From Bacillota bacterium (GTDB taxonomy: Bacteria; Bacillota; Clostridia; Christensenellales; Aristaeellaceae), in NCBI GenBank assembly GCA_023409955.1, contig JAEYQQ010000179.1, positions 1 through 27,922 on the forward strand: 27,922 nucleotides of DNA, in the 5' to 3' direction. The notes below the pieces were generated by a model. The model worked only from the letters and a program-made list of their open reading frames with translations. It made no database searches and was not told the DNA's origin. The position numbers and the translations under genes are program-made. This document shows positions 14,685 through 21,402 of this stretch, piece after piece; within the stretch, counting starts at the first letter, position 1, and the number at the start of each line of letters is the position of its first letter.

Positions 14685-15063
14685 GGCGGGCGATTATTAA
14701 TCGCCCCTACGGTGTGCATGGGTGAGTACGTTGCACTTTCCTGACACAATGCAGGCAGAGAATGAAGGAATGCGGGCGATTACCAATCGCCCCTACGGTG
14801 TGCATGGGTGTGTACGTTGCACTTTCCCGACACTATGCAGGCAGAGAATGAAGGAATGCGAGCGATTCATAATCGCCCCTACGGTGAACATGTGTGTGTA
14901 CGTTGCACTTTTAAGCAGTAATGCATGTAGAGAATGAAGGAATGCGGGGGATTAGTAATCGCCCCTACGGTGAACATGTGTATAGTTGCACTTTTCCGCC
15001 ATAATGTAGACAGATAAACACAAGGGATGCGGGCGATTTATAATCGCCCCTATTCACCCCTAC
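14685..15063. repeat. Array of five palindromic units with ~86-bp period
   Basis: The core palindrome GGGCGATT-3/4 nt-AATCGCCC begins at 14688, 14774, 14860, 14946 and 15031, giving steps of 86, 86, 86 and 85 bp. Each core is followed by CCTACGGTG-like sequence and then a conserved linker containing GTTGCACTTT and AGAGAATGAAGGAATGC. Units 1-4 are most alike. The variant arm bases (GAGCGATT, GGGGGATT) occur on one side only and so are not compensated. REP-like palindromic repeat family; short open frames across it are not genes. Confidence 0.9.
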
Positions 15064-15157
15064 AGTGCCAAAATGAAGATAAGCCTTTATCAAAGTATTC
15101 CAAAGGTGAAGGGAGCTTAATTCGGCCAATATTGTTACTCCATTATCTGATAGGCAA

Positions 15158-15904
15158 TTACAACCCTGCTCTGAATTCTATTGGAGATTTACCTGTAATT
15201 CGTTTGAAATTCTTTGAGAAATGGGCAACATCGGAAAAGCCGACTTTTTCAGATATTTCATGCACTCTAAGGGCTGGATTGTGCAACAGCTCCCTCGACT
15301 TTTGAATGCGCAGTTGATTCAAAATATCAAAAAAGCTCTTATTTGTATAACGGTTGATAAGCTTGGATAAATGCCATTGGCTGACATACACATGCTCCGC
15401 CACCTGTGACAATGTGATGTGCTCTGCAAAATGCTGTTCCAGGTAGCTCAAGGCTGCTCGCACCACGAAGCTTCCCGCAGCATCGCTATCGGGCGTGTCC
15501 TCCGGCTCTGTCTCTGAACCTGGCCCCAGCGTATTGAGCACTGCTGTCATGTGGCCTATGGCTTCCTTCAACTCATCCATTTTGCTGGGCTTTAAAAGAT
15601 ACCGGCACACCCCTAGGGAGATAGCTTGGCGTGCATATTCAAAGTCACGGTATGCGGTGAGCACCGCAATCTGCAGCCTGGGATATTCACTTTTCAATGC
15701 AGCCACCATAGACAATCCATCCCGGTTTGGCATACGAATGTCAGTGAAAAGAATATCGGGTTTCAGCTTGCGGATTAAAGTGTCACCTTCGATACCATCA
15801 GCGGCTGTACCTGCCACCCGACAGGCGTACTCCTCCCAGGGGAATACACACTGAAGCCCCTGAAGGATCATCTGCTCATCATCTACCAAAACAACGTTAT
15901 ACAT
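15158..15904 (-). CDS. YesN/AraC-type two-component response regulator (orphan)
   Basis: 248 residues from ATG 15904 (MYNVVLVDDEQMILQGL). The longer frame to 15943 has no good site; AAGGAG lies 12 nt before 15904, a long but usable spacing. The receiver domain (1-120) has the acidic pair DDE (8-10), phospho-acceptor Asp55 in LFTDIRMPNRDG, Thr in VLTAYRDFEYARQAI and Lys in YLLKPSK. The C-terminal AraC/XylS double helix-turn-helix (about 148-248) includes ITLSQVAEHVYVSQWHLSKLINRYTNKSFFDILNQLRIQKSRELL and VGFSDVAHFSKNFKRITGKSPIEFR. Such regulators normally pair with a YesM/LytS-type kinase and control nearby sugar transporters. No kinase is present in the window. It lies between a solute-binding protein gene and the ytf operon. 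Confidence 0.92.
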   Translation of the reverse strand: MYNVVLVDDEQMILQGLQCVFPWEEYACRVAGTAADGIEGDTLIRKLKPDILFTDIRMPNRDGLSMVAALKSEYPRLQIAVLTAYRDFEYARQAISLGVCRYLLKPSKMDELKEAIGHMTAVLNTLGPGSETEPEDTPDSDAAGSFVVRAALSYLEQHFAEHITLSQVAEHVYVSQWHLSKLINRYTNKSFFDILNQLRIQKSRELLHNPALRVHEISEKVGFSDVAHFSKNFKRITGKSPIEFRAGL

Positions 15905-16074
15905 CCGCTCACTTATCTCCTTGATCCGAAAATACACATGCATGCATGGAATAGATTATGTGAAGGACGCCAACTGATATCCATTTCTTTGATCGTATAC
16001 GCTATGTCGTCATGCAATCTGAGCAAGACTTCGCTTTTGTAACAAGAACCCATCAATGATCCGGATTCACCATA

Positions 16075-17277
16075 TCAATTAGCAAAAGGTTTCAGCGCCA
16101 TGACCTCTGCCCAAACCGTTTCCGGATCGGTGCTTCCGTCTACCAGTGCCGGGACCTTTGCAAACCAGGTGCTGCGAGCATCAGGCGCCATGGCATCCTG
16201 GATAGGAGAAAGCATGACCTGCTCATTTTCCAACATAGCATAGGATGATATTAATAACTCCCCGCCAAATGCAAAAGCACCCAGCCGCTTGCTGTTATCC
16301 TCACTGGTCAAAAAGGCCAGCAGACTGACCGCAGCATCCCGCTTCTTGGGGTTTTCCCAAGCATTGCGACTTAAGTAAAAACCCATGGATACACCGCCCA
16401 GGAATGCCTTAGGATCGGCTTTCTCGGAATAAGCCGGAAAGGGCATGATGATGGTGGTGTCCCAGCTGCCTTCCGGAATGCCGTTAGCGAACCAGGAACC
16501 GTCCAGCTGCATGGCCGCCCGCTTATCCCTGAACAATTGCCCTGTCACCTCGTTGGTGGTGGCACCTGCATCTTTGGAAAAAGCACCAAGGGTGTACAGC
16601 TTGTGAAGCAGTTCCATGCCCGCCTTCCAGGAACCAGGAACTTCATCCACTGTCTTAGGCCGGGCCTGGTGCTCATCGGGGCTGCCGCTGGCGATGATCA
16701 CGAATTCTACAATATAGTGTGGAACATCGGCAAAGCTTACAGATAAGGGAATAATGCCTACCTCGTTAAATTTAATAATGGCCTTCTCCAACCTTTCCCA
16801 ATCCGTAGGCAAATCCAACCCATGCTGGGCAAACAGATCCGTATTGACAAACAAGCCTTCCCAGAAAGGACGAACGGGAATGGAGTATATTACGCCATCC
16901 GCTTCTGCACTGATGGGATTCTCCTTCAAATGAAGGTTTGGATAGGCAGCATTGATCTCATTGATGGGAACTACCTTGCTTAATATCGGTGCGGAGTCTG
17001 CGGTTTTTGCAAAGAAGAAAAACACATCTGCCTCATTTCCGGCAGCAAAATCAGTAAGAACACCTGTCTTCCAGGCCTCATCAACTGTGGCAGATGCATC
17101 CTCCACCCTGTTTCCGGTTTGCTTTTCCCATTCGTTCAATAGGGCCACATAATCTGATGCAGCGGCATCCGTACCGGCGAAGGTTGATACAGTTTTTATA
17201 ATGACGCCGTCTGCAAGTGATACAGGAATAAGGCAGATAAGTGCAAGCGCCAATAAAACAGCCGGCATTCTTCGCAT
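16075..17277 (-). CDS. Extracellular solute-binding protein, family 1 (CUT1-type), orphan
   Basis: 400 residues. The signal peptide is MRRMPAVLLALALICLIPVSLA cut before DGVIIKTVS. The only nearby Cys (LIC) lacks a small residue before it, so no lipobox is present. The mature protein is a MalE/UgpB-like binding fold: YVALLNEWEKQTGNRVED, VFFFFAKTADSAPILSKVVPINE, GVIYSIPVRPFWEGLFVNTDLFAQHGLDLPTDWERLEKAIIKF, KRAAMQLDGSWFANGI and FLGGVSMGFYLSRNA. It would bind a sugar or oligosaccharide outside the membrane. No MalF/MalG-type permeases or ATPase lie nearby. Instead a YesN regulator follows 170 nt downstream on the same strand, suggesting a sensory rather than transport role. AAGGAG lies 7 nt before the ATG. 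Confidence 0.88.
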   Translation of the reverse strand: MRRMPAVLLALALICLIPVSLADGVIIKTVSTFAGTDAAASDYVALLNEWEKQTGNRVEDASATVDEAWKTGVLTDFAAGNEADVFFFFAKTADSAPILSKVVPINEINAAYPNLHLKENPISAEADGVIYSIPVRPFWEGLFVNTDLFAQHGLDLPTDWERLEKAIIKFNEVGIIPLSVSFADVPHYIVEFVIIASGSPDEHQARPKTVDEVPGSWKAGMELLHKLYTLGAFSKDAGATTNEVTGQLFRDKRAAMQLDGSWFANGIPEGSWDTTIIMPFPAYSEKADPKAFLGGVSMGFYLSRNAWENPKKRDAAVSLLAFLTSEDNSKRLGAFAFGGELLISSYAMLENEQVMLSPIQDAMAPDARSTWFAKVPALVDGSTDPETVWAEVMALKPFAN

Positions 17278-17318
17278 AACTGCACTCCTTTTTTCTATGT
17301 ATACATTCAGATGAAGTC

Positions 17319-17347
17319 ATTATATCATCCGTATATCAATCAGTCAT
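17319..17347 (-). promoter_or_regulatory. Promoter of the binding protein/regulator unit, with CGGATGA direct repeats
   Basis: Minus strand ATGACT (17342-17347), 17-nt spacer, perfect TATAAT (17319-17324). Two direct copies of CGGATGA, offset by 19 bp, overlap the -35 and lie against the -10 (about 17324-17349). AraC-type regulators typically bind such spaced direct repeats, so this may be an operator of the YesN regulator. Inference. Confidence 0.5.
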
Positions 17348-17399
17348 CCGATTATGGTGTCATTTTTTGTATATACTTGTGCTGATGATTTGCAAATTA

Positions 17400-17596
17400 G
17401 GGTAAGACGGGTGATTCAGGGGTAAGACGGGCGATTGATAATCGCTCCTACAATGATTATGTATCATCTAGGGTAAGGCGGGCGATTCATAATAGCACCA
17501 AAGAAGCATGCGATTGTTCGTCTGGGGTAAGGCGGGCGATTGATAATCGCCCTTACGGAGCATGTAAGTTAGGTGATTGCTAATCGCCCAACGAAG
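17400..17596. repeat. Second, more degenerate cluster of GGGCGATT palindromes
   Basis: GGTAAG(A/G)CGGG begins at 17401, 17421, 17472 and about 17526, followed by GCGATTnATAATCGC cores (some decayed), and a last GGTGATTGCTAATCGCCC at 17571-17588. Same palindrome core as the array at 14685-15063 but with a different linker and a period of about 52 bp for the two best units. It fills much of the 551-bp gene-free interval 17278-17828. Confidence 0.8.
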
Positions 17597-17676
17597 ATTG
17601 CGATTATGATAGCAGAGTAGCATTCAATGATATGCAAGGAGTTTGGTTATTTTTGCGAATAGCAGTATATGACAAG

Positions 17677-17707
17677 AAGGATTCAGCATGCAAGCATCCT
17701 TTTTTTT
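17677..17707 (+). terminator. Rightward terminator-like hairpin
   Basis: AAGGAT (17677-17682) pairs with ATCCTT (17696-17701), followed by T to 17707. No rightward gene lies just upstream, so its purpose is unclear; it may insulate the leftward terminator beside it. Confidence 0.4.
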
Positions 17708-17716
17708 CCTTTATGC

Positions 17717-17754
17717 AAAAAAACAGACCACCAACTCACTTTGTTGATGGTCTG
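17717..17754 (-). terminator. Terminator of the exported metallo-hydrolase gene
   Basis: Read leftward: a 12-bp stem CAGACCATCAAC/GTTGGTGGTCTG with one G-U, a 7-nt loop and seven T. Arms lie at 17743-17754 and 17724-17735. It is 75 nt past the stop codon at 17829. Confidence 0.85.
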
Positions 17755-17828
17755 AAGGGTAGAGACACTTTTCTATATGATGCAGCCAGCTGATAAGTAG
17801 GTTGATAGGAATGCTTTCGTTTTGATCG

Positions 17829-19046
17829 TTAATCGTCGTCTGCCAGCCCATTATCCAGCCGGGATACCACCCGGCCATAGGCATCATAGAGCACAGCTAC
17901 ATCTTTTTTCTTGTTATGCCAAACGTTCTTTTCATGAAACCGCCAGTCGCACTCATCAGAGGTTTGGCTAGACCCCAATCGACCAGTTGCGCCGGAAGCC
18001 AACGTAGCATTATCCGGAAAGAAAAAGATCTCATCTCCCCGGGTGGAATACACATACCACCCATCTAAAGAAACCGCATCCCTGCCAGTGTTTCTGATCG
18101 TCAATACATCCTGTGTTGTATCCAGGCTCCCAAGTTGAACAGATGTGTCAATTTCGGGAAGATTGCCCCATTCCACAGCCTCCACACTGGCGATGCCATT
18201 GACAAGGGTAACCATCATACCACCTTTTGCATTTTGGGTAACAGCAATCTTGGCTCCGGCCCGCTTAAGCGATGTCATAACACTGACACTAGGCGTATCT
18301 GGCTCTTCCACTGAGTTTGTGGATATCACTGCCACCTTGGGTGCAACACGTTGCACAAATTGCGGTGAGGTGGCATCGTCCTTCCCATGATGAGATACTT
18401 TCAGTACATCGCTTCTGATGATACTGCCAGCTGCAATCAAGGCACTTTCTTCCTCCAGTTCCATATCACCAGCCAAAAGTATGCTGCCATGGCGCGTTTT
18501 AAGCTGCATAACTAGCGAATTGTTGTTTTCCTTAGCCGTGTCCAATGTAATTGGCCCAAGCACCTGAAAAACGGATGTATCAGAGACGGTTACTGAATCA
18601 CCAGCCTTCAGCCACACGGGTTGCATGTTTCTGATGGCGGCTGCCTTGGTAAGCATATGCTTATCTGGCTTGATATCCGTATACATGGCCGAGCCATACC
18701 ATCCATCCACTTGAATATCGCTTTGGGCCAGCTGTTCCATACCGCCCATGTGGTCTTTATCCGTATGGGTCAAGAACACGCCATCCAGCTTGGATATGCC
18801 TGCAGCATGCAAGGCCGCCTTCAGTGCACCCCAGGATTGCACCGTACCCGTATCAATCAAATATGTTTTCCCTTCCACAAATACAAGCAGGCTGTCTGCT
18901 TTGCCAACATTCACAGCCAGCATGCGAACACTGTCTGTTTCATTCATTTGTGCCTGGGCTGCGCCTTTTCGGCTGGACGAAAAGGACACTGCTGCAGCCA
19001 GCGTTAAAAGGGCGATTACAGCAATCATCCACACTTTTTTTCTCAT
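17829..19046 (-). CDS. Exported ComEC-like metallo-beta-lactamase-fold hydrolase with lamin-tail domain
   Basis: 405 residues from ATG 19046; the longer frame to 19235 crosses the promoter. Residues 5-22 are a hydrophobic signal or anchor. The MBL domain (about 38-285) is of the ComEC/Rec2 type: MLAVNVGKADSLLVFVEGKTYLIDTG, metal motif HTDKDH (94-99), LLAGDMELEEE (191-200) and SHHGKDDATSP (218-228). It lacks the membrane channel of full ComEC. Residues about 292-400 look like a lamin-tail (LTD) beta-sandwich (VLTIRNTGRDAVSLDGWYVYSTRGDEIFFFP, ending DVAVLYDAYGRVVSRL), a combination known from secreted nucleases and ComEC-like hydrolases. A secreted nuclease or phosphodiesterase acting on extracellular DNA is a reasonable guess. 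A weak AGGTG/GAGGGG site lies upstream. Monocistronic. Confidence 0.85.
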   Translation of the reverse strand: MRKKVWMIAVIALLTLAAAVSFSSSRKGAAQAQMNETDSVRMLAVNVGKADSLLVFVEGKTYLIDTGTVQSWGALKAALHAAGISKLDGVFLTHTDKDHMGGMEQLAQSDIQVDGWYGSAMYTDIKPDKHMLTKAAAIRNMQPVWLKAGDSVTVSDTSVFQVLGPITLDTAKENNNSLVMQLKTRHGSILLAGDMELEEESALIAAGSIIRSDVLKVSHHGKDDATSPQFVQRVAPKVAVISTNSVEEPDTPSVSVMTSLKRAGAKIAVTQNAKGGMMVTLVNGIASVEAVEWGNLPEIDTSVQLGSLDTTQDVLTIRNTGRDAVSLDGWYVYSTRGDEIFFFPDNATLASGATGRLGSSQTSDECDWRFHEKNVWHNKKKDVAVLYDAYGRVVSRLDNGLADDD

Positions 19047-19082
19047 CACACCTACCCCTCTCCGAATATGGGCATTACATTG

Positions 19083-19111
19083 ATTATAACAACTTAAATG
19101 ATTGAGGGCAA
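19083..19111 (-). promoter_or_regulatory. Promoter of the metallo-hydrolase gene
   Basis: Minus strand TTGCCC (19106-19111), 17-nt spacer, perfect TATAAT (19083-19088). The predicted start is about 30 nt upstream of ATG 19046. This supports 19046 over longer frames. Confidence 0.65.
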
Positions 19112-19168
19112 ACAGTATTGTTTTTCCCAAATTTGCACACCCTACCCATGAAAAAGGAGGGGATAGAC

Positions 19169-20293
19169 ATGATATCCATGAGACACCCCCTGGAGAACAT
19201 CCGGGTGGTTCAATACGGTTGCGGCAAAATGGCAAAGGTCATCATCAAATACCTGTATGATAAAGGCGCTCAGGTTGTTGGTGCCATAGACACCGATCCT
19301 GCCCTTGAAGACCTGGACATTGGGGACTTTGCTGGACTGGGCCACGAAACCGGCGTTAAGATCGTAAAGGATGCCAACGGCATCTTGGATGGCTGCCGTC
19401 CGCACATTGCCATACTCACCATGCACAGCTTTATGCAGGACATGCATGCAGCCATGACAGAATGCGCCGTCCGAGGGATTAATATGATCACCACCTGCGA
19501 GGAGGCGTTGTATTCCTGGACAACATCTCCCGGAATAACCAACCAACTGGACGCACTATGCAAAAAGACAGGCTGCACCCTGGTTGGCACCGGCATGCAG
19601 GATGTTTACTGGGTCAACATGGCAGCCTGTGTAGCCGGTGGCGTGCACCGCATTTCCCAAATTGAGGGCACTGTCAGTTACAATGTAGAGGACTATGGAA
19701 TCGCCCTGGCCAAAGCCCATGGTGTCGGCCTTGACTCCCAGCAGTTTGATAGGGAGATTGCCTCCCAGGAATCCCCGCCCGCTTATGTATGGAACTCCAC
19801 CGAAGCCCTCTGTGCCAAACTTGGCTGGACCATTGCCTCCATCAAGCAAAAGGCTGTTCCGGTATTTGCTGATAAAGAGCTTTACAGCCACACCATGGAA
19901 AAGAACATTCCTAAGGGCAACGCCATCGGTATGTCAGCTGTCGTCACCGCCATCACCCATCAGGGGCCGGTAGCACAGGTGCAGTGCATCGGCAAGGTCT
20001 ATGCCCCGGACGAGGGCGATATGTGCGACTGGAAGATATATGGCACACCGGATACCGCATTCTCCGTGCAAAAGCCGGATACGGTCGCCCATACCTGTGC
20101 TACGCTGGTCAACCGCATCCCCAGCGTGATAAACGCACCGCCCGGTTACATCACCATGGAAAAACTTCCTTACGCCTCCTTCTCCCCGTATCCTTTACAC
20201 ATGATGATCAACAATTGGGAGAACAGGCCCGCCATGAACATTCCGCCAGAAATAGCATATACACCACCCAGCGGATTTGGTCAGTATCAATAA
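19169..20293 (+). CDS. NAD(P)-binding oxidoreductase related to 2,4-diaminopentanoate dehydrogenase
   Basis: 374 residues from ATG 19169, with AAGGAGG 8 nt upstream. An N-terminal Rossmann fold at residues 11-45 (IRVVQYGCGKMAKVIIKYLYDKGAQVVGAIDTDP) leads into DIGDFAGLG..GVKIVKD, then AVRGINMITTCEEALYSW and CTLVGTGMQDVYWVNM. This layout matches the COG3804/dihydrodipicolinate-reductase-like family that includes 2,4-diaminopentanoate dehydrogenase of ornithine fermentation (Ord). The family's usual GTGINPGF segment is GTGMQDVYW here, and no ornithine-pathway genes (OrtAB, OraSE) are nearby, so the substrate may differ. It is divergent from the metallo-hydrolase gene. Confidence 0.8.
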   Translation: MISMRHPLENIRVVQYGCGKMAKVIIKYLYDKGAQVVGAIDTDPALEDLDIGDFAGLGHETGVKIVKDANGILDGCRPHIAILTMHSFMQDMHAAMTECAVRGINMITTCEEALYSWTTSPGITNQLDALCKKTGCTLVGTGMQDVYWVNMAACVAGGVHRISQIEGTVSYNVEDYGIALAKAHGVGLDSQQFDREIASQESPPAYVWNSTEALCAKLGWTIASIKQKAVPVFADKELYSHTMEKNIPKGNAIGMSAVVTAITHQGPVAQVQCIGKVYAPDEGDMCDWKIYGTPDTAFSVQKPDTVAHTCATLVNRIPSVINAPPGYITMEKLPYASFSPYPLHMMINNWENRPAMNIPPEIAYTPPSGFGQYQ

Positions 20294-20308
20294 ATGACGT
20301 AGATCAAT

Positions 20309-20342
20309 CAAGCCCTGCCTCCTCCTATGGATGCAGGGCTTG
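20309..20342 (+). terminator. Hairpin terminator after the dehydrogenase-like gene
   Basis: A perfect 10-bp stem CAAGCCCTGC/GCAGGGCTTG with a 14-nt loop, 16 nt after the stop. The following T tract is poor (TCGTAG), so termination may be partial. Confidence 0.5.
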
Positions 20343-20569
20343 TCGTAGTATGTCAAAAAAGTGGCTCTGCCACTTTTCTGAGTTTTTCCCTGGCCACACT
20401 GCACTACGGGTGCACCTATGTGCGGCCGTTTCCTCGGGTAAGGAAGGAACTTCTTCGAAATTCCTGCGAAAACCACCGCACATGTCGCTGGTTTTCGATC
20501 TGAAATTGGAGGGCTTCAGCCCTCCAATACCTCCCTGGAGGCTTTTTTGACTGGTTCTATTTAATTTGA
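20343..20569. other. Hairpin-dense intergenic region, possible RNA or repeat
   Basis: It contains AAAAGTGGC-TCT-GCCACTTTT (20357-20377), which read leftward is followed by T and can end the encapsulin transcript; CGAAAACC (20467-20474) with GGTTTTCG (20490-20497); TTGGAGGGCT-TC-AGCCCTCCAA (20506-20527); and CCTCC-CT-GGAGG-C-TTTTTT (20530-20548), a rightward terminator. No supported reading frame. It could be a long 3' UTR, a small RNA ending at 20548, or an intergenic repeat family. Confidence 0.5.
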
Positions 20570-21385
20570 TTATTCGAATACCACGATTGCCTGCCTGCGC
20601 TTGATGCGCAGCAGTACGGTTTCCAGCACCCTGAAGTAGTGGTTGAGGTCTTTTTGCTCTAAGTAAGCAGCCGCCAGGTCCTGACCAACCACCAGATCCA
20701 TGTTTTCTGGTTGCGGGCAAAGAAGCAAGGCTTGTTCTTTATCAAGCACCGGTGTCTTATACACATGGCCGTTTAGCAGCTTGCTAACCCTGTCAATTTC
20801 CAGCAAGCCGGTACCCGGCTGAAGTCGCTGCATCTGCATGTACAGGTAGGGGCTTACAATAAGGGCATATGTGCCGTATACACCTTTAGAAACAAGCATC
20901 TCAACGGCGGCAGCCACATCAGTGAATGCATTTTCGCCCTCGGACCAAGGCTTTTTCTTAAGCTTTCCAGAACCGACTGCGGTTAGCAAACCCTCATATC
21001 CGAGTTTTTTATTGCCCGCAAAGATCAGCCTGTCTTCACGGATGGCACACGCCTGAGCTGCAGCCATGGCTTTGGATAGGTCAAGGGGATAGCCGGACTT
21101 TTCACTGCCAGCCAAATCCTTGGCCAAAACTGGAAAGTCATCAAAAATTGTAGGGATTTCCACAAGCTTTCTTCCTTTTGTGGTTATAAACCCATCCTCA
21201 ATGACTTCATCCTTTGTAAAGGTATCATCTACATTTATGCTGTCAACGCCTGGCCCAAGCGGCCCAAAAAGATGCAGAAGACGCCTCCCGGTGAGTACGT
21301 TGCGAGCTGCTCTTACAACAGCCGCATCAATCTGCTCCCATACGCCAGCTTCAACCGGAGATGATTCCCTGGACAAATAGTCCAT
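20570..21385 (-). CDS. Encapsulin shell protein (family 1, linocin M18-like)
   Basis: 271 residues from ATG 21385 (MDYLSRESSPVE), with GGAAGGAGG 8 nt upstream; the 7 extra codons of the longer frame overlap the previous gene. The sequence follows the HK97-fold encapsulin plan: N-terminal YLSRESSPVEAGVWEQIDAAVVRAARNVLTGRRLLHLFGPLGPG, then KLVEIPTIFDDFPVLAKDLAG, EDRLIFAGNKKLGYEGLLTA, YALIVSPYLYMQMQRL, LVVGQDLAAAYLEQ and a C-terminal strand RIKRRQAIVVFE. Length matches T. maritima-type 60-mer encapsulins (about 265). It self-assembles in the cytoplasm into a nanocompartment that loads the ferritin-like cargo encoded 17 nt upstream on the same transcript. Confidence 0.95.
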   Translation of the reverse strand: MDYLSRESSPVEAGVWEQIDAAVVRAARNVLTGRRLLHLFGPLGPGVDSINVDDTFTKDEVIEDGFITTKGRKLVEIPTIFDDFPVLAKDLAGSEKSGYPLDLSKAMAAAQACAIREDRLIFAGNKKLGYEGLLTAVGSGKLKKKPWSEGENAFTDVAAAVEMLVSKGVYGTYALIVSPYLYMQMQRLQPGTGLLEIDRVSKLLNGHVYKTPVLDKEQALLLCPQPENMDLVVGQDLAAAYLEQKDLNHYFRVLETVLLRIKRRQAIVVFE

Positions 21386-21402
21386 TTCTGCTTCCTCCTT
21401 CC

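Noticed and set aside
14685..15063. CRISPR array
   Set aside because: The repeated core is a short palindrome and the intervals between cores are themselves near-identical, so there are no unique spacers, and no cas genes are present.
14722..15305. Short rightward frames (71 and 92 codons) across the palindrome array
   Set aside because: They repeat because the DNA repeats; there are no ribosome-binding sites, and the second runs into the antisense of the response regulator.
15913..16053. 46-codon leftward frame between the CUT1 binding protein and the response regulator, ending over the regulator's start region
   Set aside because: I checked it as a sensor-kinase remnant or a coupling leader peptide. 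It has no kinase motifs, no membrane segment and no ribosome-binding site.
17829..19235. 468-residue form of the metallo-hydrolase
   Set aside because: The extra 63 codons cross the TATAAT promoter at 19083-19111 and enter the divergent gene. The signal peptide starts at ATG 19046.
19984..20550. 188-codon rightward frame overlapping the dehydrogenase 3' end and the hairpin region
   Set aside because: The first half is the dehydrogenase gene read in another frame and the second half is hairpins. No start site.
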